From NCBI GenBank assembly GCA_963513935.1, contig OY740768.1:42092368-42156367 (forward strand): a DNA stretch of 64,000 bases. The letters are read 5' to 3'. A program made the translations under genes and the position numbers. Below are positions 47,411 to 58,274 of this stretch, piece after piece (position 1 is the first letter of the stretch; each line of letters starts with the position of its first letter). This DNA is from Aphrophora alni (taxonomy: Eukaryota; Arthropoda; Insecta; Hemiptera; Aphrophoridae). The notes below the pieces were generated by a model. It searched no databases, had not been told where the DNA came from, and was given only the letters and a program-made list of their open reading frames with translations.

Positions 47411-48964
47411 CTCTTTTGCTCAAATGATGGTTTTTGGTCAACATTCTATATTGAAAGTGTTCTGAATAACGGGTGGAAATTTACTTCATTATATTTGAAT
47501 ATGTCAAATTGTTGTAGAGTTCAACCAATAACTTTTTATAGATTAAGTTATAAAATGTCGATTTTAACCTTTTTGTTAAACCATCTTGGCTTCCTTAATT
47601 TACTCCAACTGTATGATCTCTAAACTGTTTATTGTTGCTAACCCATCAGTAATGTAGGCTACTATAAATAAACGTAATAATCATACAAGTAATGAACTGT
47701 TATTTATTGAAAACAATTATTGTTCTTGTTCTTCTTCTGCTATTATTATTTACAACTTTTATTAATAAAAAAAATCAGTTTTAATCTTGTGTATTGTCTT
47801 TGAATTACCTCGGCTAGATTTTATGTATATGGATTCGCAAATAATAACAGTAATAATTTTAAATTGTCTCAAATAAATATAAAATACTTAACATTGACAT
47901 CAATTTGGTGATAACTTACAGGTTAGATGGGTGATAGATTTGGGGGAAGGTATGAGATGATGAGTAACGGTTTGAACAACATAATGTGAATAACATAAAG
48001 GCATTAAATTTAATGAATTACATCATCTAATTACTTGATTGGGGTTTAAAGTTTATGTTAACAGGTTGGTAATCCCGAGGGGTGTTCAATTGGTTTCTGG
48101 TCCTTTTTATGATCTGCCCAGCTTGTACTCCTATCTTTTTCTGTTTACCTTACCTGTTCCAACCTTTTTTCATATTTATTTTTGTTCATTTTTTTTATTT
48201 GCGCTGCACATTGAGTAACAAAACACATGCACTGGGTGTTTAAAACTATATGTGTTACATTTATTATGATTATATACAAATAAGTTTAATGTATGAAATG
48301 GGCTATGTAATGAAAGTTTGATGTTTACGACTAGTTTGGTGACGGTTAGGTTCTTGTTACCTATATTTCCCTGAGATGATAGTTTATTTACAACCAGAAT
48401 TACGGTATCATTACAGTACACGCTGTTGGTAATTGAGCGGGGAAAGAAGCTAAGTATGATTTTCCACGGGTCAAGGAATAATTTTCTTTCCTTGGATAAT
48501 CTAAGATCTCGTAAAAAATCAGATTGTAGTAAGAGCGACCGAAAAATTATAACTGGAAAAGAGACTCGTCAGGAATTTCGATGGACAAGGTTAGTTAGGT
48601 CTATTATTGTCCAAGACCTAGTTGCACCATGAGGTGTAAAGAACAAGACGAAGGAAAGATTTCCTGCTTATTGAATTTACTTTGGGATTACACATCATCT
48701 TCGTTCACTCAATTAGCTGAAATGGTAGTGTCACGTCTGAAGCAACTGTATTACGATCGAATTTAAATCAAAATATTAAGATATTTAACAAGTAAACTGT
48801 ATAATAATACAAGTTAATAAATTAACTCTTAATTATGTGAATATACATCGATTTATTTTACGTAATCGAAGTGTGTTACTTTGAATGAATTATTAGTCTT
48901 ATAACAAACTGTTTTATTATTAAGAATCTTTTTTGTGCAATTTCACTGGTGACGAATATATAAT
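47411..48964. other. AT-rich non-coding stretch
   Basis: The ORFs at 48176-48421 (-) and 48426-48632 (+) show no motif; the latter is less AT-rich than its flanks but has no splice or homology support. Confidence 0.4.
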
Positions 48965-49560
48965 AATTTTTATTGGAAAATAAAATTAAAATTATAATTC
49001 TCAACGTATGGATTGTATTTAACTGAATAAACCCAAAAAAATGAAACTATTACTTTAAAGTGTTTTATTTGCTTACATAAGATAGAGAAAGTCTTCTGAA
49101 GTGATAAAATAATCAATGTGAGTTTTTCATTTACATTTTTTGAGGCCTCGAGTTTAAAATATGTTTCTGGAGTGATATCTATCTGTCTATCCATAATGTG
49201 AGCTACGGCCCATGTAGAAGAACTGATTTTCATAAAACTTTGTAAATTGTCATGTGGTCATATCTGGAGGAATTTTCATTTTTTATGTAACGTCTTACAA
49301 AATCAAAGCACAAAATTTAATCATATTTTTTCAAATGTATCCTCTAAAAACCTAAGCAAAATGTATTGTTCTTTATCTCTCCAAAAATATTTTTTCGTGA
49401 GTTATCGGTAAAAAAAAAAAAAAAAAAAAAAACAATAACTGTTTATGAAACTGTTATAAAAGACATAATTACTAAATACCATCTCCTCTAAAACAAAGCT
49501 CTGCAAAGTGTGAAGATTAGTGACCCAACCAGTGTGACAAATTTAAAATGAAAGAAAGTC
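48965..49560. repeat. repeat family F, with poly(A) 49410-49432
   Basis: Contains ATCTATCTGTCTATCCA (49180) and GTGAGTTATCGGTAAAAAA (49398), the latter like 30000 and 63045. A 23-A run lies at 49410-49432. Confidence 0.45.
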
Positions 49561-49934
49561 GTGACTCAAAAATATTTCGAAAAAGAAAATAAACCATGAC
49601 CATCGTTAATGTAACAATGTTTTCTATCAATTTCGATTTACGATTAAATGGTTTACGGCACAAGCAAAGTAATTTTAAGCACTTTCTAAATATTTTTCAA
49701 AACATTTTTTTATTAAAAAAGTTGATGAAGTTTGGTAAGAAGACTTATCTCCCATGGAAAATGGTAAACAACGATGAAAGTGGTGTTTTTTCTGTCTTAT
49801 TTATAAATATGGAGAGTTGGTAAGGAATATTAATTTGTTGTTTTTAAACATTTTTTAATTTTGTTTAATTTGAAAAACCTTTTTGGTATTCTTATAAAAA
49901 AATAAGATGAAAAGAATATAAAATAATGATGCGG
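49561..49934. other. AT-rich non-coding stretch
   Basis: No gene; the ORF at 49596-49823 has no motif. Confidence 0.4.
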
Positions 49935-50075
49935 TAGTTCTCGAATACTCTATAGTGTCAGAGTCGGAAGAGAACAAGAGTTGGTCAAGAGAGACCGGAT
50001 AGGAAAGTTGAAAGAGAGGGATCTAACCCAAAAGGTGTAGATCCAGCTAGGTTTCGGGTTTGCTACACCCGTAAG
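49935..50075 (-). repeat. repeat family E, minus-strand copy
   Basis: Read on the minus strand: AGGTGTAGATCC-type 5' block (GGATCTACACCTTTTGGGTT), then CCCTCTCTTTCAACTTTCC, TCTCTTGACCAACTCTTG and CTCTTCCGACTCTGACAC. The 3' tail is missing. Confidence 0.65.
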
Positions 50076-51035
50076 GAGGGGTTTTGTGTAGCCTATTTGG
50101 TTATGGGGTTGAGAGTCTAAGAAAGTAAATGAAGTTTCTTGCACTGTCTATTTATTTTCTTAATTGATGTGAACACAAATTGGAGATTTTAAATTGTAAA
50201 CTTTATTTGTTTAGATACAATAAATGAGGGTTTTTAAATCAAATTATTTATATAAGTTTCATAAAATCGTGTACAGTGCTGTATAATTGTTTTTAAAATT
50301 CTGAGTTTTTATTATAGTTTATTTATATCTTTTATCATATTTACCATTACCGAAAAAGTGTTCTTTAAATACAAAAGTAAATAAGAACCTCAAGTTGAAC
50401 AAAACTGAGTAGCATTTCAGGCCTTATAGGAAAGTACTGAGGAACGGAGTTGAAGAGCGCTGAAATTGGGAAATTGCTGGACAAATTTGGATTGGATATA
50501 GGCAGGTTTGTGAAATTTCAAGTATATATACATTTATATAGATGTAAATTACTCCTATAAACATTTTCTTTGCATACAAGGATAAAAAATATCGGTGTAT
50601 TGTGTGTGTGGAGCATAGTATTCATTTTAGTATTATCTGTTTATTTGGAAATCCTAATTTGTTATAAGCTATAGACACATTGGTTTGGTCAAAAATCTTC
50701 AAAATTCTTTAATAATTAGATACATATCGTGTATATAAATATTCAAATATTAGACTTTTTAAATAGCGTACATGATATAATTTAATCTTTTGATCAATGA
50801 CACACGTAATATTTAGGCAGATGAGGAGCAATACGTTTTGATTTATGTACTATATTTAGCATTTTGTAATTTGATCTTTCATCGGGTACCCATAAATAAA
50901 GAGTTTTTAGGCCTCCGCAAATGGATAAAATATAGTCACTTGGCAAATTTGATAAAAATCGGTCCACTGGTTTATAAAAATAATAGATTACATACGTTAT
51001 ATTTATCTAATGTCCATTAGTAATCTTTTGATTAT
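50076..51035. other. AT-rich non-coding stretch
   Basis: A family F-like snippet (GGCAAATTTGATAAAAATCG) at 50941-50960. No gene. Confidence 0.4.
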
Positions 51036-51075
51036 TCTCAAACGCGTTTCATTACTATGTCATCGTCATAAGAAT
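51036..51075 (-). repeat. family A fragment
   Basis: Minus strand reads CTTATGACGATGACATAGTA then ATGAAACGCGTTTGAG. It keeps the GAAACGCGTTTGA block and a weakened hairpin (GACAT/AGTAATG). Confidence 0.5.
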
Positions 51076-51247
51076 ATTAAAATGGAAGAAACCTCTTAGT
51101 CCCTTAATTGTTATTGTAACAATACGGCATGTTGTTTGGATTCATTATATGCATATATTATTATATTCATGTCGTGTTTTGTGTTGTTTTCTTTTAAATT
51201 TAACAAAGATTTCAAATATGCCATTAAAATTTGTGTTTTATCAAATC

Positions 51248-51440
51248 AGCAGTTAAAGTAGCAGCTAAAATAGCAGTAGCAGTTAAAGTAGCAGATAAAA
51301 TAGCAGATATAGGCCTAATAGCAGTTAAAAGAGCAGTAACAGCACAAGGTGTAGTAGTTAAAATAGCAGTAGTAGTTAAAGTAAAAGTTAAAGTATCAGT
51401 TAAGGGAGCAATAGCAGTTAAAGTATCAGTTAAAGGACAC
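51248..51440. repeat. 12-bp minisatellite, GCAGTTAAAGTA type
   Basis: About 16 imperfect units of GCAGTTAAAGTA/GCAGATAAAATA. Because the period is a multiple of three it stays open on both strands (51231-51455 +, Ala/Val/Lys repeats; 51224-51442 -, Thr/Ala/Leu repeats). No start context or flank suggests a gene. Confidence 0.85.
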
Positions 51441-51599
51441 AATTATATCAAGTGAAACAGAAATTAATTAAAAATAATTGTAGAACGGTACAAATTATAA
51501 ACAAGTGAGAGGAATATCACATTTGTAAAAAGTTCAATCAAAACCAGGAAAAATTGAAAACTAAATTTCATTTATGAAACTCTACCAATTGGAAAAGTT

Positions 51600-51990
51600 G
51601 AAATACACAATATAAATTCTATTCTGTGGTTGCAGTAATCAAACAGCATAACATCTGGTGTTTGAATATGGAATCAAATAGCTGACTTATTTGGTCAGTT
51701 TTATCAGCAAAACAACAGAGATAGGTCTACATTTTTATCTCATTCAGCTGGATTTTGTTTTTAAATGTATTATATTTTGTGCATGTTGTGTAGAAGTAGA
51801 ATGTGTTTTATGGGTTTTAAATTGATGATAGCTTATTGCCGAAACGCTTATCCCCCAATACAAAAACTTTGTTGATGGACCATCATAAGATGTTTATAAA
51901 TCACCTATTATAATTATAACTAAGCAATCGGGAACATTTCATAATCATATAATCACTTGTTTAGGTCGTAGAGCATTGCTGGAACAACTG
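51600..51990 (+). repeat. family C retroelement-like repeat, copy 1
   Basis: Shares with copy 2 (about 52480-53400) the blocks CAGCATAACATCTGGTGTTT, TTTTAAATTGATGATAGCTT and GATGGACCATCATAAGATG, in the same order. The block at 51821-51847 (TTGATGATAGCTTATTGCCG then AAACGC) is another hammerhead-like relative with a poor hairpin. Confidence 0.55.
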
Positions 51991-52146
51991 TCGATAAAGA
52001 CACAACCCATAGATATCCTATATCCATAATTCTTTTCTGGTTTCTTCAGAACTGAAAAACTTTCGTGATAAACTTAAAAATTATTCTTTTTACTCATTAT
52101 ATAACTTTATACTCCGTAAATGTAAGATAGATTCAGTGACGTTACT

Positions 52147-52154
52147 TGCACTAA
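52147..52154. repeat. left 8-bp target duplication of the hAT MITE
   Basis: TGCACTAA, repeated exactly at 52434-52441. Confidence 0.92.
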
Positions 52155-52433
52155 CATGGGCGTCATCACCAGTTCATTATTGGGGGGGGGGACTTATGCC
52201 GGGGGTCTGGGGGTATGGAAATTTTTTAAAATTAAACTTTTCAAAACATCGTTTTTATGTATTTATTTATGCGCTTGTAACAGAAATGTAATGTTAAAAA
52301 CCCTAGTAAAGACAAAGCCCGATGTTTACCTTTTAAGGTTTTAAGTAAATCATTCGTTTTTAGCAAAAATATTTGTACATCTCAAATATTGGGGGGGACG
52401 CGTCCCCCCGTCCCCCCGGCGATAACGCCCATG
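52155..52433. mobile_element. 279-bp hAT MITE
   Basis: Inverted ends CATGGGCGTCATCACC and, read from the right, CATGGGCGTTATCGCC (two mismatches in 16). Flanked by the 8-bp duplication TGCACTAA. G-homopolymer subterminal regions (52182-52216 and 52391-52419) are like those of the complete hAT element at 34.3 kb, and the tips share GGCGTCAT. It is therefore plausibly mobilised by a related transposase. The ORF 52156-52344 crosses it by chance. Confidence 0.92.
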
Positions 52434-52441
52434 TGCACTAA
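52434..52441. repeat. right 8-bp target duplication of the hAT MITE
   Basis: TGCACTAA, exact copy of 52147-52154. Confidence 0.92.
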
Positions 52442-52479
52442 TAAGACACAAAAATAAATATATTATTATGAAGAAACGG

Positions 52480-53760
52480 TTGAAGTAATTAAGCAGCATG
52501 ATATCTGGGGTTTGAATAAAACAACAGGTAGTACAACTTTATTTTTTTTTTTTTGTGGTCGTAGACAAATGCAATTGCATAGTAATAGACAATTTCAAAT
52601 ATTACACAAACAATATAACAAATAAATCAACAAAAACTGTTCAAGTCAGTCAATACACACTAGATAAAGTACAAAACACTTCATTTGTTAGATTAAGGAA
52701 TTAGACTATTGTTGTATTTAGATAAGTGTATCGTTAGCAAATCAAATTGAATTAAAATTAATTGTGAAAAATTATTATTACTGTATAATAAAAAAAGAAA
52801 TTGATTGTAACAATAAAAACTCATTTTAAAAAAAAGAAGCGCGTGTTTGTTATAATAGTGACCGACAAAAGTTAATTAATATTAACGTACACAATACAGA
52901 CACATTTAAATATAATTGCAATAGTATAACCAGTCCTATATATATAAAAATTTAGATACAAAGGAGAGAAAGATACCACATCCATCATGTCAATGCCCCG
53001 GCATAGAGCGGACAAACTCCTACATAGAGTAAAAGGATCTAGACAATAATATTTAATTTAGATTTACTAAAAACTAGATCTCTTAATATAAAATCACACA
53101 TTATTACATAATATTTCTCTTATAGTTCATCAATACAGTAAATTAACTTGTTCATATAATTTAGTCAGTTAAAACCGTCGATTGTTCTTAACCGCTTCGT
53201 GAATCTGGTGAATCCTCCAGTTGTTTTTAATATATTATTTTTTGGTCCATATTGTGCGTTCGTTTTGTACACTTAATAAATTTTAAATTGATGGTAGCTT
53301 AATATCAAACAAAAAAATGGATGATGGACCATTATAAGATATTTATTAAATCATAATAATTTTGCAATCAGGAAGGTAGCAAGAAGCAATCAGTTGTGTA
53401 GTGTAGGCCTGTTTGTTGTGGTTTCATCTGCTCTCGTTTGTCATAGTTTTGACTGTTTAGGCGTAGTTTTAGGCTTGACTTCTTTTCTTAGATTATAGAT
53501 TTAGTTTTCAACATGTAGGATATGTTGATGTTTTTCTCTTTTATATATAGTTTTATGTTTTTAATCACGAGAGTTGATTTATACTCTTGAAAATTTGTTT
53601 ATTCATATTCACAAATTCCGATTAAAGTATATTAATAATATGAACAATTCATTATTATCAAATAACTTTAAAGCCAGAATCAGGAAGAGTATCATAAACA
53701 AATACCGACTTGTTTAAATTGTCGAGCACTGAACAGATAACAGTCGATAGATACAAACAG
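52480..53760 (+). repeat. family C/D retroelement-like repeat, second copy
   Basis: 52490-52520 (CAGCATGATATCTGGGGTTT) and 53279-53350 (TTTTAAATTGATGGTAGCTT, GATGGACCATTATAAGAT) repeat family C. 53565-53640 (GAGTTGATTTATACTCTTGA, ATATGAACAATTCATTATTA) repeats family D of 30.6-30.8 kb. 53690-53760 resembles 51950-52000 (TTGTTTAAATTGTCGAGCAC against TTGTTTAGGTCGTAGAGCAT). Together these suggest several diverged, partly nested copies of one retroelement end. Confidence 0.5.
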
Positions 53761-54469
53761 ATAAATGGTAAATTATTCCTTTTTGTCATAGGAACTAACT
53801 AATAAGACTTTAGTGAAAAAAATGAAAATGGATTATTTTACTCACTACACAACTTACTTTATACTGAGTATACTGTATGTGAGAAAGTATAAAGTAATAT
53901 CTATTGACGTCTCAACAAATTAATTGTCTATATTTAAAGTCCAACGTTTACTCTAGACGACTAGACTGCGATTTTTAGTTTTCCAAAAACTCTCGTTTTG
54001 GTTAACATGTTCGCTTACAGTGAATGTACTTTACCATTGAAAAATTAATCGAGAGACATTCTCTTGACATTACCTAGCTTTTGTTCTATATTATCCTAAC
54101 TGATAATCGAACAATTGGAATTCCAAGAATAATTTTATTTTTTGGCTAACCAGATTTTAAGATTCCCTTGTGTTTATTTTACAAATTTAAACACGTTTGT
54201 TATTGTTGTTTCTCTTGTTTTTTAGACACATTTCTTTTGAGGTTGTCGGTAACAGACAGAGTTTACAGAATTTGTAGTTATAGTCAAAATTAGTAGTTGT
54301 CTTGGAGGAGTATATTGAATCGTTTTCTCAAATCGTTGACTTACAAGAGATGTGGTGTTGGAATCATCAATGTTAATATGAAACTTATTTTCCCGTGAGT
54401 ACTATCATGGTACTTATCCTCTCTGAATGTAAACCAATCATTAATCAAAAGTAGAGAGACAGGTCGTTT
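53761..54469. other. AT-rich non-coding stretch
   Basis: No gene recognised. Confidence 0.4.
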
Positions 54470-54860
54470 AAACTCATCCAACTCTTTTGGAAAAATACCC
54501 ACCTCCAATTTTGACCCTTTTCCAAAAAAGTTTCTAAACCAACATCATTCAATTTTGATGCAGAATCTCGTGCTAACATTACAAATATGTACATTTACAA
54601 AATTGTTCAAAAGTCTACATTTATATATTAATTACAAATTTACTGTCTCACGTTATTCTTTCAGATATAAAAGAATACACGAATTATATAAACAAACCCA
54701 TTAACTTAACCACCATTAAATAATTTCCAAGTTTTTACCCTTTTCTAAAAAAGTTGTTAAACTCCCTCAACCCGTTTTTGAAAATAACACCAATACCAAA
54801 AATAAATTCCACCCAACATCTCACCCAAATTTTAACCCTTAAAAAAATATTTCTGAACCA
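54470..54860 (-). repeat. repeat G, copy 1 (AACCCTTTTCCAAAAAAG type)
   Basis: Contains GACCCTTTTCCAAAAAAGTT, TCTCGTGCTAACATTACAAA and CTCACGTTATTCTTTCAG. The reverse complement of all three blocks is found at 56700-56930 and 57230-57670. Confidence 0.65.
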
Positions 54861-55099
54861 ATACAAAGTTGTAGGCAACTCTACGCAAGGTGCTAGATAA
54901 ATGTTTTCTATTTTTGATCATTTTTGAGGTCAAAAATTTGAAAAAATGTTAAGGACTTTTGTTATACATGTATGATATACCAGAAACAATATCACTTTCA
55001 CCACGCATATTGTCGTTACGCACCCAATATTTTTATACGTAATAGAAATCGTTAATAGCTATACATAAAAATAGTTGAAATAAAATACTGGAATAGGAT
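54861..55099. other. AT-rich spacer
   Basis: No feature recognised. Confidence 0.4.
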
Positions 55100-55325
55100 T
55101 AAGGATAGCTAAGTTGGTAGAGCATTGGCGCGTAAAGCCAATGGTCCTGTGTTCGGGCAGGGTCGAACTGCGCAAGTGGTCATGAAATTAGTAAGCGGAT
55201 TATTTCTGGGCCCCCGCGGCTATGGTCGAGCTGCGCAGGTAGACCCTACGGTTAATTATGCACGGTTGATCGCGCCTTTTAGCGTAGGCCTTTTAGCCTC
55301 TCCAAACCCTGGATAAAGTGTGATG
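55100..55325 (+). repeat. tRNA-like segment, probable SINE head
   Basis: 55104-55124 reads GATAGCTAAGTTGGTAGAGC, a near-perfect tRNA D-arm and A box. Next, TTGGC-GCGTAAA-GCCAA (55126-55142) folds as an anticodon arm with GTA in the anticodon position, but with C instead of U before it. A degenerate T-arm follows (CCTG-TGTTCGGG-CAGG). No acceptor stem can be closed, so it is not a working tRNA. Downstream is GC-rich with a repeated GGTCGA(A/G)CTGCGCA(A/G)GT at 55160 and 55224. It is likely a tRNA-derived SINE or pseudogene. Confidence 0.5.
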
Positions 55326-55566
55326 GTACATGGTTGATAAAAAAAAATTTAGATTAGTTAAAAATAGGACGCCTACTAGCCTACGTAAAAAAAAAAACAT
55401 TTGACCAGCCTAACTTTACCTAAATTTCATAGGTACAAATTATATAGGCCTACATGTCATTTTAAATCATGTGGTGAAAAGATCATTTCTTCTTTCACTG
55501 ATAGGACGCATATAGTATGCCAATAAATACAGTATGCCATAATATGAAATAGTACACAAAACCTAT

Positions 55567-55581
55567 CCTAACCTAACCTAA
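55567..55581. repeat. interstitial (CCTAA)3
   Basis: Three perfect CCTAA units. Confidence 0.6.
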
Positions 55582-55690
55582 CCACCTGCGCAATTCGAAC
55601 AATTAGTTAGGGTGGTTCTTGAATTCTGAGAACGACCTTGTGTGAGAGCACCGCTGTGTTCAATTCCCAGTCTAGGTCGTATATTTTTCA
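55582..55690 (+). repeat. GC-richer segment with B-box-like sequence
   Basis: GTGTTCAATTCCCAG at 55656-55670 resembles a tRNA T-arm/B box, and CACCTGCGCAATTCGAAC (55583-55600) echoes the CTGCGCA repeats of the preceding segment. It may belong to the same SINE cluster. Confidence 0.35.
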
Positions 55691-56699
55691 CTGGAAATAA
55701 TTATTTAGTTAATAATACTAGTTCGGTAAAAAATTGTATAAGAGCAAAAATCAATAAATGAATATATTATAAATGAAATAAAAGTTGTAGCTTTGTAACA
55801 TAGATAAGGAAAAGAGGGTTTATTAACAATGAACAAATATTAAACTTTTTTTTATTATTAAATAAAGATTTATACTCAATTTGTTATTTACTTTGATAGA
55901 TTCATTTCACATAATAATAAAAAAGAAAGAAACACAGCATTCAAAATACACAGCATTAAGTTATATACAACTGGTGGTACTTTCTGAAATTATAATATAG
56001 AATTTATTTTCATATGTTGCATATTATTTACATATAAATTAACATATACAAAGTTATGTAAACTTACGTCCATAATAACATTACTTGGATCTGAATTGCT
56101 AACGACTACTTGAAATGCATGATTTCGGTCTTCAAAATTATTATAGCTTATGTCTGTACACAGCGAACTTTGAATTTACATAACTTTGATCGTAAAAAGA
56201 TGAATGAAAAACAAAAATGTTTAAAATTATATAACTCTACAGTTTTTGATATATATATTATAAATTTTGAAATATTATAATTAGAACATACACTACGATA
56301 AGCTACCACAACTTCTTTGGCCCTGTTTTTCTGATCAGTCGAAGCGTAACAAATTTTAAAAATATAAGATTTTTTAGAATCAAAGTATTTGTTTTCTGGG
56401 ATATTTGTCTTTAACAATTAATTACTGTCGTTACTTTAACCTAACTTCGAAATTTACAATTACTAAAATCAGCTGATCAAGTACATCAGTTTAAAAGTGA
56501 TACACCTTTATGAAACAAATATGAGATAGAATTTGTTTTCCCATATTAAAATTAAATTTTACTTTAAAATGGCTGCATAACGCACTACCGCGCGGTAGAA
56601 GTGAATTGATTGGTTTTGATGTCGCACATTTATAACAAAATCATTTACATATTTTCAAATTTTTGATCCCAAAATAGCGCCAAAGAGGGAAACATTTTC
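55691..56699. other. AT-rich stretch with a family F piece
   Basis: 56140-56420 (-) is family F-like (GGCCCTGTTTTTCTGATCAG region at 56318-56337). No gene. Confidence 0.4.
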
Positions 56700-57680
56700 A
56701 AGGTTTCCGGCTTATAGTTTCCTACAATTTTGTGCTGGATCAGAAATTTTTTTGGAAAAGGGTTAAATTTAAGGGTTAAAACCAGTTAGCTATTGGTTAA
56801 TGTTTTTGTAGGATTCATCTATATCATTCGAAGGAAAACAACGTGAGAGCGTAAAGTCACATTTTATGTAATCATTTCAAAATAAAATTTAAATGTAAAC
56901 ACGTTTTGTAATGTTAGCACAAGATACTCTCATAAATAAATATTGAGCTTCACTTGTGAGATGGTATACTTGATAGAATAAAACTTGAACACAAATTCTC
57001 ACAAAAAGTACGTTTATTGATTCAAACGCGTTTCAATGACAAAGTCGCCATCTTCAGAGATACACGAGCTGTAATAATTAAACTATAACTATAATTCAAT
57101 TATAGTTTAGTTATCGTAACTTATGCATCACTGAAGATGACGACTTTATCGATAAAACGCGTTTGAATAAATAAACTTACTTTTTGTGAGAAATTGTGTT
57201 AAAATATTATTCCATTAAACGAGATCCTTTATTGAAGGTTGTTGGTTAAATTTTTTTGAAAAGGGTAAACTTTTCGGGGAGGTGGGTATTTTTTTTCAAA
57301 ACGGTTAGTGTCAGTTTAAAAACAATTTTTATAAAATTGATCTAAATGGGGGTGGGGGATTTTATCAAAAAGAAATTTTTTATGTGTTTAGAAATGTTTT
57401 TTTTTTGTAACAGGGTCAAAATCGGAGGGAGGGAGGGAGGTATTTTTGTCAAAAACAGTTGGGCGAGCTTGGAACTTTTTTAGAAAAGGGTTAAAATTTG
57501 AGGGGACGTATTATTTTAGAAATGGGATAAAGGAGGGGTTGAAGAAGAGTAAAAATGGGGTTTTGGGTAAAATGTTTGGGGCATGGGGAAAGTGTTATGG
57601 TGAAAAAGAGTGAAAAGGGATAGAAAAAGGGTCAACATATTGAGGGAGGGGTACCCTGGCTCAACCTGGGGAAACCGCCT
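56700..57680 (+). repeat. repeat G, copy 2 (inverted relative to copy 1), split by an insertion
   Basis: 56700-56927 and 57220-57680 are reverse complements of parts of 54470-54860 (TTTGTAATGTTAGCACAAGA at 56905-56924; GGGTAAACTTTTCGGGGAGG at 57264-57283). The right half is G-rich on this strand with many AAAAGGGTTAAA units. Confidence 0.65.
56928..57219. mobile_element. inverted-dimer family A insertion (~292 bp)
   Basis: Two family A units point away from a central AT palindrome: a minus copy with its core at 57023-57065 (CTGAAGA, GGCGAC-TTT-GTCATT, GAAACGCG read on minus) and a plus copy at 57121-57170 (CTGAAGA, T, GACGAC-TTT-ATCGAT, AAAACGCG). The outer arms (AATAAAACTTGAACACAAAT and its inverse) match over ~45 bp. 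Comparison with the uninterrupted repeat G at 54.5 kb places it between near-duplicates CAAGATAC (56920-56927) and CGAGATCC (57220-57227). Confidence 0.65.
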
Positions 57681-58274
57681 ATTTCACTCCATTATTGTTT
57701 AAGATTGGCTTAAATTATAGGAGGATAATTACCATGATGGTACCCACCTCTTTTTATAGAGTAAGAATTTCTATTCAATTTTGATATTATAAAATGATAC
57801 AAAAATACATTTTAAAACCATTTATGTATACAATTACCGTGACCATTCTCTCGCGACATGATGTGACACTCCTATGAATTTACTCCACCTACGAAGTCCC
57901 GTATTGTCTTGTAAGAAGTATTTACTTCAGTAACCATTAAAAAAATTAATATAAATATATATATATCTGAACAGATCAAATACAATATTTACGTTTAAAG
58001 TCTTGTTTTAGGAAAAGAAAACATAAAACAACGACATAAATGAGAATAATGATAATTAATACCAGAATAACTGTCGGAAAAGTTTAAACATTCATGTCAA
58101 CGTAAACAGCGGTTATCACTACATTTAGAACGTAAGCTTAAATCGGATAAACTTTAATAAATAGAGTCGTAAATTTCGAATACGTACTAAAATTACAAAT
58201 AAAACATGTAATATGCTATTGACATAGTTGTAGAAAACAATGTTTATGCAACTCAGAAAAGCACTCATTTATCC
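57681..58274. other. AT-rich non-coding stretch
   Basis: No feature recognised. Confidence 0.4.

Noticed and set aside
47127..47444. Overlapping ORFs on both strands in a GC-richer segment
   Set aside because: No recognisable domain, no splice support, and both strands open; kept only as an undetermined repeat.
55104..55175. Functional tRNA-Tyr gene
   Set aside because: No acceptor stem, degenerate T-arm, C instead of U before the anticodon, and no intron.
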